Notes under the pieces: generated by a model
Told to the model about the DNA's origin: nothing
Seen by the model: only the letters and a program-made list of their open reading frames with translations
Database searches by the model: none
Shown: in pieces, positions 35,872 to 44,623 of the stretch
Numbering within the stretch: the stretch's first letter is position 1
Layout of the letters: each line of letters begins with the position of its first letter
Assembly: GCF_003602275.1 (NCBI RefSeq)
Contig: NZ_QZVT01000002.1
Location: 310,001 to 374,000 of the forward strand
Length of the DNA: 64,000 nucleotides
Source: Arthrobacter cheniae
GTDB lineage: Bacteria; Actinomycetota; Actinomycetes; Actinomycetales; Micrococcaceae
Direction of reading: 5' to 3'
Translations under genes and position numbers: made by a program

Positions 35872-36582
35872 GTGAACGAAATCCTGTCCTTTGCCGGGAA
35901 CTACTGGTGGCTTGTCTTCCCCCTGTCCGGGGTATTCGCGGTATGGGGTAAGTCGTGGTCCGCGGCGGGCGAGCGGCGCCACCAGCGCAGGATGGAGCTG
36001 TACCGGCTCAAGAATCCGGCACTCCCGCAGGCACCGCAGCAGCCGACCGGCGATCCGGCACAGAACCGGGCCGGCCGGGAGCGTGACGTCCGGCACGTCG
36101 AGCGCATGCATGACGAGGTCGACAGGAAATGGCTGTCCTACGAGCTCGATGCTGCCAAGCTCATCGACTACCCGATGATGACCGACGTGCGGGAGCCGCT
36201 CACCGTCGCCTTCCTCCGCGCCAAGCGGGAGGCCGACTCACTGCGGCCACAGGAACCCGCGGGCGTCTCGTCCGAGGAACTCGCCGCGTACCGCTCGGCG
36301 GTCACCTCGTTCGACGTCGCGTTCCAGGTGGCCGAAACCGAGGCCCGACGCGTCAGGGCGAGCGGGTTCACGACCGATGAGCGCCTGCGCCTGGACACGG
36401 CGCGCAAGCTCGTCACCGTGGCCGTCGACGACGCCGCGACAGCAGCTGAGCGCCAGACGGCGTATCGACGCGCGCGCCGGGAGCTGGACGGGCTGATCGT
36501 CCTCCCCGACGCCACCATCACCTCTCTCGAGAAGAAGGTTGCCGGTGCGATCGGTGCGCGGCCGGAGCCCTCGCCGTCCTGA
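35872..36582 (+). CDS. membrane-anchored coiled/helical protein of unknown function
   Basis: A 236-residue protein from GTG 35872. One N-terminal membrane segment (YWWLVFPLSGVFAVWG, about residues 9-24) is followed by a long polar helical region with many Arg, Glu and Ala residues. It resembles the single-span cytoplasmic-tail proteins common in Micrococcaceae but I recognise no domain. The in-frame ATG at 35842 would add ten residues. A possible partner is the small membrane protein 121 bases upstream. Confidence 0.65.
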   Translation: MNEILSFAGNYWWLVFPLSGVFAVWGKSWSAAGERRHQRRMELYRLKNPALPQAPQQPTGDPAQNRAGRERDVRHVERMHDEVDRKWLSYELDAAKLIDYPMMTDVREPLTVAFLRAKREADSLRPQEPAGVSSEELAAYRSAVTSFDVAFQVAETEARRVRASGFTTDERLRLDTARKLVTVAVDDAATAAERQTAYRRARRELDGLIVLPDATITSLEKKVAGAIGARPEPSPS

Positions 36583-36708
36583 GCATCGGATGGACGGGGC
36601 GGGCGGCGCCTACGCGCCGGGTCTTCCCTGACTGCTCCCACGCGGAGCATAATCGCTCCCACAGGCACCTTCGCCCAGACAGCGCGGGTTATGACAGGAG
36701 CAGACATC

Positions 36709-37176
36709 ATGGCGGCGACGATCAACACGTACCTGAATTTCAAGGACAACGCGACTGAGGCGATGGACTTCTACCAGTCGGTGTTCGGCGGTGAGCTGCA
36801 GCGCAGCACCTTCGCCGAATACCAGGTCAGCGAGGACCCGGCGGAGCAGGACAAGGTCATGCATTCGATGCTGACGACTCCGTCAGGGCAGGTGCTCATG
36901 GCCGCCGATACGCCGAACAGCATGGAGTACAGCGCTCCGAGCGGTCATTCGCTCTCGCTCAGCGGCGACGACGAGGCGGAGCTCCGCGGCTACTGGGATG
37001 CCCTCGCCGGGAGCGGCACCGAGATCATGCCGCTGGCTGCGTCACCGTGGGGTGACAGCTTCGGCATGTGCATCGACCGGTTCGGCATCTCATGGATGGT
37101 CAACATCGCCGGGGCTGGTGCGGGTCCCGACGCGGGCGGAGCCACCGATGCCCAGGAGGCAGGGATCGGCGGGTAG
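36709..37176 (+). CDS. VOC-family (PhnB-like) protein
   Basis: A 155-residue vicinal-oxygen-chelate fold protein with the characteristic N-terminus TINTYLNFKDNATEAMDFYQSVFGGE and C-terminal SPWGDSFGMCIDRFGISWMVN. The family resembles PhnB/glyoxalase and often has no known activity. ATG 36709 has AGGAG eight bases upstream. The last 15 residues are Gly/Ala-rich. Confidence 0.85.
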   Translation: MAATINTYLNFKDNATEAMDFYQSVFGGELQRSTFAEYQVSEDPAEQDKVMHSMLTTPSGQVLMAADTPNSMEYSAPSGHSLSLSGDDEAELRGYWDALAGSGTEIMPLAASPWGDSFGMCIDRFGISWMVNIAGAGAGPDAGGATDAQEAGIGG

Positions 37177-37193
37177 GAGCCGCCGCTCGACCG

Positions 37194-38204
37194 TCAGGCC
37201 CGCGCACCGGTCTCGAAGGTCAGTGTCGGTTCGTCCGGCATGGACAGCGTGAGCACGGCCTCCTCGATACGCTCGTGGTCCTCGATGTCGTGTTCGACCG
37301 CACGGAGGGCGATGGCGACGTCGTGCTCCCGACGGTCCCCCACGAGGTCCACCGCCGCCACCAGGTACAACCGCTCGGGTCCCACGTACTCGAGGTGGAG
37401 ATAGGTCACGCGCTCGATGCTCCGGTGCGCGCTGAGCCGCTCGGCCACCGACTCGAGGAGGGCGGGAGACACGGCCTGCCCCACGAGGAAGCGCCGGTTG
37501 CGGTCGATCAGGATCACGGCTATCACTCCCAGGAGGACGCCCACGAGGATGGAGCCGATCGCATCCGGTACGGGTGAACCCGTGAGCTGGTGCAGGAGGA
37601 TGCCCACGAACGCGAGGACAAGCCCGATCAGGGCAGCCGAGTCCTCTGCGAAGACAGCGCGGAGCGTCGGGTTCGACGTCGTCGAAACGCTGTGCAGGGT
37701 TGAGGTGCCGCTCTCGCGCCCAGCCCTGCGGGCCTGCCGGAACGCCTGGGTGAACGAGATCCCCTCGAGGACGAACGCGACCGCGAGGACGGCGTAGGCG
37801 ATGCCGTAGTCACCGGCGGGTTCGGGCTCGAGCAGTTGCTGGACCCCGTGCGTGATGGACACGACGGCGCCGGCCGTGAAGAGCCCGAAGGCGGCGAACA
37901 TGGACCAGACGTAGGCCTCCCGTCCGTACCCCATCGGGTGTGTGCGGTCCCGGTGGCGCCTGGACTTGCGCTCGGCGACGAGCAGGAAGATCTGGTTCCC
38001 GGTGTCGGCCCAGGAGTGGGCTGCTTCCGCGGTCATCGAGGCGGACCCCGTGACGATCGCCGCGAAGGTCTTGGCGGCGGCGACCACGAGGTTCGCGACG
38101 AACGCGATGATGACCGTCAGCGTGCTGTCGCTGCCCGGGGACGGCTGAGGTGCGTCCGCGGCCGGCGGCGCCTCGGTCACCGGGGTGTATTCCTGGTTCT
38201 TCAT
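37194..38204 (-). CDS. cation diffusion facilitator (zinc/manganese efflux type)
   Basis: A 336-residue CDF antiporter. Six membrane segments span about residues 28-245. Metal-site residues are seen in AEAAHSWADTGNQ (His and Asp of TM2) and AVFAEDSAALIG (Asp of TM5). The C-terminal cytoplasmic domain follows to the end. The family exports divalent metals such as Zn, Mn or Fe; the specificity is not readable. Single gene, convergent with the VOC gene 17 bases away. Confidence 0.9.
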   Translation of the reverse strand: MKNQEYTPVTEAPPAADAPQPSPGSDSTLTVIIAFVANLVVAAAKTFAAIVTGSASMTAEAAHSWADTGNQIFLLVAERKSRRHRDRTHPMGYGREAYVWSMFAAFGLFTAGAVVSITHGVQQLLEPEPAGDYGIAYAVLAVAFVLEGISFTQAFRQARRAGRESGTSTLHSVSTTSNPTLRAVFAEDSAALIGLVLAFVGILLHQLTGSPVPDAIGSILVGVLLGVIAVILIDRNRRFLVGQAVSPALLESVAERLSAHRSIERVTYLHLEYVGPERLYLVAAVDLVGDRREHDVAIALRAVEHDIEDHERIEEAVLTLSMPDEPTLTFETGARA

Positions 38205-38270
38205 GCCGTCCTTCCGGGACGTCGGACGACGACGGCGGCACCCACCCCGGGCACCGCCGTCGGGCGCCTC

Positions 38271-38459
38271 CTACCTGGATGCTTCCTTGTTCACATCCGT
38301 CGGCGAATCGAACTCACGGTCCGGCAGGTTCTTCAGCGTTTCCAGCACGGATCCGTCCGCGCCCTTTCCCTCGGCGTGCTTGACGAGGTCCTCCCTGGAC
38401 GCCGGATACTCCATGCCGCCCAGTGCCTTCTGGATGTCGATCGGACTTGGATCTGCCAT
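38271..38459 (-). CDS. DUF2795 protein
   Basis: A 62-residue cytoplasmic protein starting at ATG 38459, with AAGGAGCACCAC before it. It has the DUF2795 form: DIQKALGGMEYPASREDLVKHA and KGADGSVLETLKNLPDREFDSP. These small proteins often repeat in tandem elsewhere; here one copy. Function unknown, possibly nucleic-acid binding. Confidence 0.8.
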   Translation of the reverse strand: MADPSPIDIQKALGGMEYPASREDLVKHAEGKGADGSVLETLKNLPDREFDSPTDVNKEASR

Positions 38460-38520
38460 GTGGTGCTCCTTCGTATCGGTTCGATTTCCCTGCATGGTGG
38501 CGCTCCCGGCGGGGGCGCCG

Positions 38521-39384
38521 TCACTGGCCCAGGATCACGTGGGCAGCGTCTATCTCACGGTCGGTCACCGTGGTGGGCGCCTCGAGGTGCACCGCGCCGG
38601 AGGGGATGATGCCTGCTCCGCCGTAGCGCTCCATGACGCGCCACTGCGCGGCGACGTCCTCTCCGGCGTGCCCGGGCGGAAGCCTGTCCCAGAAATCGAA
38701 CCCACCGCACGCCACGAGGGCCTCGCGGTCGAACAGGACGCACCCGCCCACCCACGCGACGCGGTACAGCCGCCACTCCCCCTGCGGGATCCCGAGCTCG
38801 GCGGCGGCGTGGGCGAGGTTGGCGGCATTGTGGAGGGGCCAGCGGGAAAAACCCTCACTCCCCGGCCGGATCCGCTCCGGGAGCACCTCGTCGTCCGGCC
38901 ACAGAGCCAGCCCGATACGCTCGTGCGGCCTGCGGTCGGTGAGGTAGGACAGACCCTGCACGGCAGAACCGATGAACCCGCAGCCCGATGCCTCCAACGC
39001 CCTGCTCATCCGTACCAGCGAGCCGGGTTCGAGCCATACGTCGTTGTCGAGGAAGAGGACGAAGGGGGCACTCGCCAGTCCCAGGAGGTAGTCCCGGTGC
39101 TCGGCGAGCCCCCTGCGGGGCAGGTGACGCTCGAGCTGCACGCGGTGGCCCTGGGCCTCGAGGACCCGGACCATCGCCCGGACCGCCGGCTGCATGAAGG
39201 AGGCGGCCTCGCCCTCGGTCTGGTCACTGACGATGACCCGGAAGGGCACACCCTCCTGCGCTGCGAGCCCGGAGAGCGTCACGGCGAGTTCCGCGGCCCG
39301 TCCGTAGGAGGGGATCAGCACGTCGACGAGAGGCTCCTCGCTGGGAGCCTCGAGCGCCCACTCCCCCGACCAGCGTGGTGTCAC
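38521..39384 (-). CDS. glycosyltransferase family 2
   Basis: A 287-residue GT-A glycosyltransferase. LIPSYGR at about residue 25 and LFLDNDVWLEP around 112 (DxD-like, metal and sugar-nucleotide binding) are visible, and the middle GEDVAAQW contains the acidic ED typical of GT2. No membrane segment. GTG 39384 overlaps the stop of the upstream hldE-like gene by four bases, so it belongs to the ALDH-hldE-GT2 unit. Probable addition of a hexose or heptose to a surface polymer; the acceptor is unknown. Confidence 0.85.
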   Translation of the reverse strand: MTPRWSGEWALEAPSEEPLVDVLIPSYGRAAELAVTLSGLAAQEGVPFRVIVSDQTEGEAASFMQPAVRAMVRVLEAQGHRVQLERHLPRRGLAEHRDYLLGLASAPFVLFLDNDVWLEPGSLVRMSRALEASGCGFIGSAVQGLSYLTDRRPHERIGLALWPDDEVLPERIRPGSEGFSRWPLHNAANLAHAAAELGIPQGEWRLYRVAWVGGCVLFDREALVACGGFDFWDRLPPGHAGEDVAAQWRVMERYGGAGIIPSGAVHLEAPTTVTDREIDAAHVILGQ

Positions 39385-40946
39385 GGCGCGTCACCGGGGA
39401 CCGGCGTCGACCGGATCCTGCGCACCACGGCGGCGGTCGAGCGCTCGGGCACGTAGTCGAGGATGCTGACCCTGCCCCCGCAGGCCTCGACGGCCGGCGT
39501 CTCCTCCAGCATCTGCGCGGTGTAGTCACCGCCCTTCGCATAGACATCGGGCCTCAGGAGCTCGATCAGCGGGACAAGGGTGTCCGTATCGAACACGGTC
39601 ACGTAGTCCACGCAGCTGAGGGATGCGATGATCCCGGCACGGTCGGCGATCGGGTTGATGGGCCGGTCCGGTCCCTTGAGCCGACGGACGCCGTCGTCGT
39701 CGTTGAGAGCGACGACGAGGATGTCGCCGAGCTGCTTGGCCTGGTTGAGGTAGCGCGTGTGGCCGCGGTGCAGCACATCGAAGCAGCCGTTGGTGAGGAC
39801 GATGCGCCTGCCTGCTGCGCGGTCCTCCTCCACCCGCCGCAGGAGGTCGGCCGTCGAAAGCGCGGTGTCCGCGACCTGCTGGAGGTGGCGCGTGAGATCC
39901 GCCGTCGTGCAGACGGAGGTGCCCGGGCGGTGCACGACGACGTCGGCGGCGGCCTGGGCGAGGTCGAGGCTCGTGGTCAGCGGGAGCCCTGCCGCTCGCG
40001 CGACGGTGAGGCTCGCGACGAAGGTGTCTCCTGCGCCGGACGCCTGCTTCTCCGTGGCGGGCCTGGCCCACGTCCGGTGTCCGCCGCCGTCCCGCGTGAG
40101 GAGCACCGTCCCGTCACGGTCCAGTGTCACGACGACCGCGGCGGCGTTGGTCGCCGCGAGCAGTTCGGCACGGCGCGCGGTAACTGCGGCAGCCCTGTCC
40201 GAGCGCGGATCGAGGCGGGTCGCGAGGACCTGCGCCGCTTCTCCGGCGTTGGGCGTGACGAGGTGCGGATTGAGCTCCGACCAGGCAGCGGTATCGTGCG
40301 CGTCGACCACGATCAGGATGCGCGGGTCGATGGCCGACACGGCCACGAGAGCCGCGCGGACCTCGTCGCCGAGCGCGCCCGAGCCGTAGTCGCAGACGAC
40401 GACGGCGTCCACCCCAGCGACGGCGTGCGGGACCCGGGCGGCGAGCGCACTGATCGCCGGCCCGGGGAGCTGGTCGTGCGTGTCGTCGAGGCGCAGCATG
40501 ACCTGGTCGCCGCCGAGGATCCGGTACTTCGTGGTGGTGCCGACGCGATCGTCCTGCACGAGGTCGGTCGTGTCCACACCGGCGTCATCCAGGATCGCGC
40601 GGAGGCGGCGTCCGGCGTCGTCGGTCCCGATCAGGCCGCACATGCGCACCCGTGCTCCGAGGGCGGCGAGGTTCATCGCGGTGTTCGCCGCACCACCGGC
40701 TGCGTAGTCGCGGCGCGTGATGTCGACCACGGGTGCAGGCGCCTCACGGCAGAAGCGCTCGATGGTTCCGCTCCACCAGCCGTCCAGCATGGCATCGCCG
40801 ACCACGGTGATGCTCGGGGCACGGTCTGCGATGGCAGCGGGCACCCAGGCAGCGAGCCCGCGTACCTCCGAGAGCTCGTCCCCGTCACTTCCCCCGTCCG
40901 GTTCGTCCGCTGCGGGGCCGAGCCGGTCCTGGAACGATTCCGCCAT
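39381..40946 (-). CDS. hldE: bifunctional heptose kinase / nucleotidyltransferase (HldE-like, copy 1)
   Basis: A 521-residue two-domain protein. Domain 1 (about 40-370) is a PfkB/ribokinase-type kinase with GGAANTAMNLAALGARV and the catalytic GAGDTFVA. Domain 2 (about 385-515) is a cytidylyltransferase-fold enzyme with GCFDVLHRGHTRYLNQA and VYAKGGDYT. The fusion and the order match HldE, which phosphorylates D-glycero-D-manno-heptose 7-phosphate and later adenylates heptose 1-phosphate. Both active-site sets are intact. Its ATG overlaps the aldehyde dehydrogenase stop by one base. A second copy is at 44624, so one may use another sugar. Confidence 0.85.
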   Translation of the reverse strand: MAESFQDRLGPAADEPDGGSDGDELSEVRGLAAWVPAAIADRAPSITVVGDAMLDGWWSGTIERFCREAPAPVVDITRRDYAAGGAANTAMNLAALGARVRMCGLIGTDDAGRRLRAILDDAGVDTTDLVQDDRVGTTTKYRILGGDQVMLRLDDTHDQLPGPAISALAARVPHAVAGVDAVVVCDYGSGALGDEVRAALVAVSAIDPRILIVVDAHDTAAWSELNPHLVTPNAGEAAQVLATRLDPRSDRAAAVTARRAELLAATNAAAVVVTLDRDGTVLLTRDGGGHRTWARPATEKQASGAGDTFVASLTVARAAGLPLTTSLDLAQAAADVVVHRPGTSVCTTADLTRHLQQVADTALSTADLLRRVEEDRAAGRRIVLTNGCFDVLHRGHTRYLNQAKQLGDILVVALNDDDGVRRLKGPDRPINPIADRAGIIASLSCVDYVTVFDTDTLVPLIELLRPDVYAKGGDYTAQMLEETPAVEACGGRVSILDYVPERSTAAVVRRIRSTPVPGDAP

Positions 40947-42358
40947 CAGGCGCCCCCCTGCGGCGGCGAGCTGATGTGGACGACCTTCACGAGGGCGAAC
41001 TCGTCGAGGAGTTCCGGTCCGTAACCGAAGCCTGCGCCGCTGATGCCGCGCGGCTGGGCGGACCCGCCGGGCGCACCACCGAAGACGGCGTTCACCTTGA
41101 CCGTGCCCACGGCGAGTCCGGCGATGGCCCGCTGCGCGTGTGCGATGCTGCCGGTCAGGACGGAGGCCGCCAACCCGTAGGGTCCGGCCGCGGCCAGGCG
41201 AAGACCTTCGTCGAAGGTGTCGACGACGGTCACGGGGGCGACGGGTCCGAAGGTCTCCTCGGTCATGACGGTCATGGTCCCGGTGCAGTCGGCGAGGACG
41301 GTCGCCGGGTAGTGCGCTCCGGGGCCTTCCGGGACAGCGCCGCCTGCCAGGCAGCGCGCCCCTGCGCGGATCGCCTCGCTGACCTGGGCATCGACGGCGT
41401 CCCGCATGCGGCGATCGACGAGCGGCGGGAAACTACCGCTCGCGGTACGGGTGCGGGCCTCCTCCGTCAGTGCGGCGAGGAAGGGCTCGGCAATGTCCCG
41501 GTGGACGTAGATGCGTTCCACGGACGTGCAGATCTGGCCTGCGTTGGCGAAGGCTCCGAGGGCTGCCTGACCCGCTGCCCAGACCGGATCGACATCGGCG
41601 TCGACGATCAGGGGGTCGTTGCCGCCGTTCTCGCGGATGACGTGGGCTCCCGTGAGGACTGCGGCCCGCGCGATCCGCGCACCCGTGGCACTGGAACCGA
41701 CATGGGCGAACACGTCGACGTCGGTCTCCATGGTGATCATCTGCCCGACCTCGGCGCCACCCGTCAGGGTGGTGAGGACGCCGTCGGGGAAGGACGGCTG
41801 GAGCAGGCGTCCGAGCAGTTCGCCCACGTGCGGGCAGCGCTCGCTGGGCTTGTGGATGACGGTGTTGCCCGTGACGAGCGCTGCACCGATCAGACCGGCC
41901 GCCACAGCCACGGGATCGTTCCACGGGGTGAGGAGGACCGCGACGCCGCGCGGCTCGGCGACGGTGTAGTCGGTTGCGGTCACGGCTCCCCGCAGGCTCA
42001 GCCCGCGGTGCACCGGACCGAGCTCGGCGTACTGTTCGAGCGTCGAGATGCCTGCCTCGATGCCGCCGAGCGAGTCCGAGAACGGTTTTCCGGTCTCTCT
42101 GGTATTGAGTTCCGCGAGTTCCCGGGCTCCGTCGCGGAGGGCTGCCGCTGCCCGCCGGAGGGCTGCTCCGCGATCGGCCGGGCTGGTGGCCGCCCACTCG
42201 GGCTGTACCGTCCGGGCCAGCGACACCGCAAGGGCGACCTGCTCGCGGGCGGTACCGGGCAGGGTGCCCACCTCGGTGCCGTCCACAGGACTGACGATCG
42301 TGATGGACGCGCCCTCCTGCGCATCGAGCAGGGAGGGTGCCTGGGACTGGACGGACAT
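40946..42358 (-). CDS. aldehyde dehydrogenase family protein
   Basis: A 470-residue NAD(P) aldehyde dehydrogenase. Catalytic Cys is in GQICTS, the general-base Glu in RENGGNDPLIV (the usual ELGG reads ENGG), and the cofactor motifs TPWNDP and GSSATGARI are present. Substrate is unknown. It is first in a three-gene unit with hldE copy 1 and a GT2, so it may oxidise a sugar-derived aldehyde. No strong ribosome site at ATG 42358. Confidence 0.88.
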   Translation of the reverse strand: MSVQSQAPSLLDAQEGASITIVSPVDGTEVGTLPGTAREQVALAVSLARTVQPEWAATSPADRGAALRRAAAALRDGARELAELNTRETGKPFSDSLGGIEAGISTLEQYAELGPVHRGLSLRGAVTATDYTVAEPRGVAVLLTPWNDPVAVAAGLIGAALVTGNTVIHKPSERCPHVGELLGRLLQPSFPDGVLTTLTGGAEVGQMITMETDVDVFAHVGSSATGARIARAAVLTGAHVIRENGGNDPLIVDADVDPVWAAGQAALGAFANAGQICTSVERIYVHRDIAEPFLAALTEEARTRTASGSFPPLVDRRMRDAVDAQVSEAIRAGARCLAGGAVPEGPGAHYPATVLADCTGTMTVMTEETFGPVAPVTVVDTFDEGLRLAAAGPYGLAASVLTGSIAHAQRAIAGLAVGTVKVNAVFGGAPGGSAQPRGISGAGFGYGPELLDEFALVKVVHISSPPQGGA

Positions 42359-42713
42359 TGCGCTCCTTGATATCGACTGACTGCAGAGGTGCCGCTGCTC
42401 TTCGTTCCGGCAGCACGGCTAGTGGTTCCATACCCCCGCTCCCGCTGCTTCACACAGGGAGTCAGCTGATTTCTCCGCCGCGCCGCGCAGCCATCAGCAC
42501 GCTTAGCATAGGGTGGCGGAAACAGGCCCGGCGGTTCCCGGGCGCCAGGAAAAGGCGTGGACAGCAGCAGCAGCGCTGTGTAGAGGTGGAGGGGGACCCC
42601 GAGCCGGCTGCGGTGCGTGCGCAGGGCACCAGGGGTCCATCAGCGGGTCATCGACAGTCTCCAGCTGCGAGCTTCATCAGCAGTGGTGGCGGACAGGAAC
42701 GGGGAAGGGCTTC
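42359..42713. other. divergent promoter interval
   Basis: No convincing gene lies between the ALDH start (minus strand) and the GT9 start (plus strand). It holds the promoters of both units. The open frame running from 42513 into the GT9 gene is Gly/Cys-rich and does not look coding. No clear -10/-35 set or long inverted repeat is seen. Confidence 0.4.
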
Positions 42714-43871
42714 ATGCGGAACGCGAACACGACGGCGGACTTCGGCGGACGACAGGACACGGCGAGGTCCGTCGGACCCGTCCTCGCCCCGTTCGAGGAC
42801 GTGCGCCGGATCGCCGTCCTGCGCGGAGGAGGCCTCGGTGACCTCATGTTCGCCATGCCGGCCATCGCTGCCCTGAAGCGCTGCTACCCCGATGCGGACA
42901 TCACCCTGCTCGGCATGCCGGGGCATGCCGCCCTCCTGGAGGGCAGGCCCGGTGCGGTCTCCCGCATCGTCGAGCTTCCCTACTTCCCCGGAGTCCGTCC
43001 GGGCCATGACGAGGATCCTGTCGCCGTCGAGCAGTTCTTCGCCGGCCTCCGCGGATCCTTCGACCTCGCTGTGCAGCTGCACGGTGGTGGACGCAACTCG
43101 AATCCCTTCCTCCTGCGCCTGGGCGCGCGCCACACCATCGGTACGCGGACGCCCGACGCCGTCGGGCTGGAGCGGACCATTCCCTACGTGTATTACCAGC
43201 ACGAGGTCTTCCGCGCGCTCGAGGTCGTCGGGCTGGCGGGCGCCGTGCCGGTGGACCTCGAACCCCGCCTGGACCTGAGGCCGGAGGAGGTCGAGCGCGC
43301 GGCGCAGCTGACAGGCGGCGGACCCGTGGTCGCACTGCATCCCGGAGCCACGGATCCCCGCCGACGGTGGCCGTCGTCGTCGTTCGCGGAGGTCGCACTG
43401 CGCGCGGCGGCCGACGGGTGCGAGGTGGTGGTCGTAGGGGACGAGACCGATGCCCCGACGGCGGAGGAGATCGTCCGCCTCGCCCTTGAGGCGGACCCGA
43501 CCGCGAACGTCCGCTCGCTCGCCGGTCGGCTCACCCTGGGAGAGCTCGCCGGGATCCTCGACCGGAGCGCCGTGATGGTCGGCAACGACAGCGGTCCGCG
43601 GCATCTGGCCCAGGCGGTCGGCACGCCGACGATCGGCGTCTACTGGATCGGCAATGTGATCAACGCGGGCGCCATGGGACGCTCACTCCACCGCGTGCAC
43701 TTCTCGTGGGTGACCCGGTGCCCGGTGTGCGATGTGGACGTCACGCAGGTCGGCTGGACGGCGACACGCTGCGAGCACGATGACTCGTTCGTTGCGACCG
43801 TCCAGCCCGACGCCGTCTACGCGGACGTGGCGGAACTCAGGGCCACGAGCCTTCTTCTGCGTGGGCGATGA
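42714..43871 (+). CDS. glycosyltransferase family 9 (heptosyltransferase-like), copy A
   Basis: A 385-residue GT-B protein. N-terminal RRIAVLRGGGLGDLMFAMPAI is the family start, and GNDSGPRHLAQAVGTPTIGVYW is the C-terminal donor-site motif. GT9 enzymes usually transfer heptose from ADP-heptose. ATG 42714 has GGGGAAGGG upstream. The last 35 bases overlap the 3' end of the convergent SDR gene. Confidence 0.85.
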   Translation: MRNANTTADFGGRQDTARSVGPVLAPFEDVRRIAVLRGGGLGDLMFAMPAIAALKRCYPDADITLLGMPGHAALLEGRPGAVSRIVELPYFPGVRPGHDEDPVAVEQFFAGLRGSFDLAVQLHGGGRNSNPFLLRLGARHTIGTRTPDAVGLERTIPYVYYQHEVFRALEVVGLAGAVPVDLEPRLDLRPEEVERAAQLTGGGPVVALHPGATDPRRRWPSSSFAEVALRAAADGCEVVVVGDETDAPTAEEIVRLALEADPTANVRSLAGRLTLGELAGILDRSAVMVGNDSGPRHLAQAVGTPTIGVYWIGNVINAGAMGRSLHRVHFSWVTRCPVCDVDVTQVGWTATRCEHDDSFVATVQPDAVYADVAELRATSLLLRGR

Positions 43872-44562
43872 CCATCTCGCGGATCTCGCAGCTCTTGGGC
43901 TGCGAGAGCGCGAAGAGGATCGCCTCGGCGACCCGCTCCGGGTCGTTGAGCCGTGAGTCGTCCTGCGGCTTGTACTGCTCGTCGCGATCGTCGAAGAACC
44001 GTGTCTTCATGCCGCCGGGAATGATCGTCGTCACCCCGATCTGACCTGCCGTCTCGGCTGCGAGGGCCTGCGAGAAACCCATGACGCCGAATTTCGAGGC
44101 GCAGTAGGCCGTCGCGTCGCCGACGGCCTTGATGCCGAGCGTCGAGGCGATCGTCACGACGCGGCCGTGTGTCTTCTTCAGGTACGGCAGCGCGGCGCGC
44201 GCGGTCGACGCCGTGCCCATGAGGTTCACGCCGATCACCTTCTCCCACTGGTCGGCGGGGACGGTATCGAGCGCACCGCAGCGGTCGATCCCGGCGGCGG
44301 TCACGACGGCGTCGAGCCCGTCCATCATCTCGGCGGCCTCCTGCACGGCTTTCTCGACGGCCTGCCGGTCGGCCACGTCCACCTCGAAGGCCTTGACGCC
44401 GGTCACGCGGCTGATGTCGCGGTCGAGGACCACGGGGGTTCCCCCGGCCCTGATGACGCCCTGCACGATGGCGGCGCCGAGGCCGGAGCCTCCGCCGGTC
44501 ACCAGGACGCGTCCCGGGTTGAAGCCGTTCGTTCCTGTGGTGGTCGTTGCGTTCTCAGTCAT
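43837..44562 (-). CDS. short-chain dehydrogenase/reductase
   Basis: A 241-residue classical SDR: cofactor motif TGGGSGLGAAI, catalytic Ser in ASTLGI and YCASK. It is not an HldD-type (extended, epimerase) SDR by length and motifs, so it cannot close the heptose epimerisation step. It starts 61 bases after hldE copy 2 and may be the last member of that operon; it could oxidise or reduce a sugar or alcohol. Its 3' end overlaps copy A of GT9 by 35 bases tail to tail. Confidence 0.85.
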   Translation of the reverse strand: MTENATTTTGTNGFNPGRVLVTGGGSGLGAAIVQGVIRAGGTPVVLDRDISRVTGVKAFEVDVADRQAVEKAVQEAAEMMDGLDAVVTAAGIDRCGALDTVPADQWEKVIGVNLMGTASTARAALPYLKKTHGRVVTIASTLGIKAVGDATAYCASKFGVMGFSQALAAETAGQIGVTTIIPGGMKTRFFDDRDEQYKPQDDSRLNDPERVAEAILFALSQPKSCEIREMVIAHAEEGSWP

Positions 44563-44623
44563 GCTGTTCCCTTCGGTGCTTGGCTACGGACCGACGGTTC
44601 GGTCCGGCCGGATTTGCAGCTCG

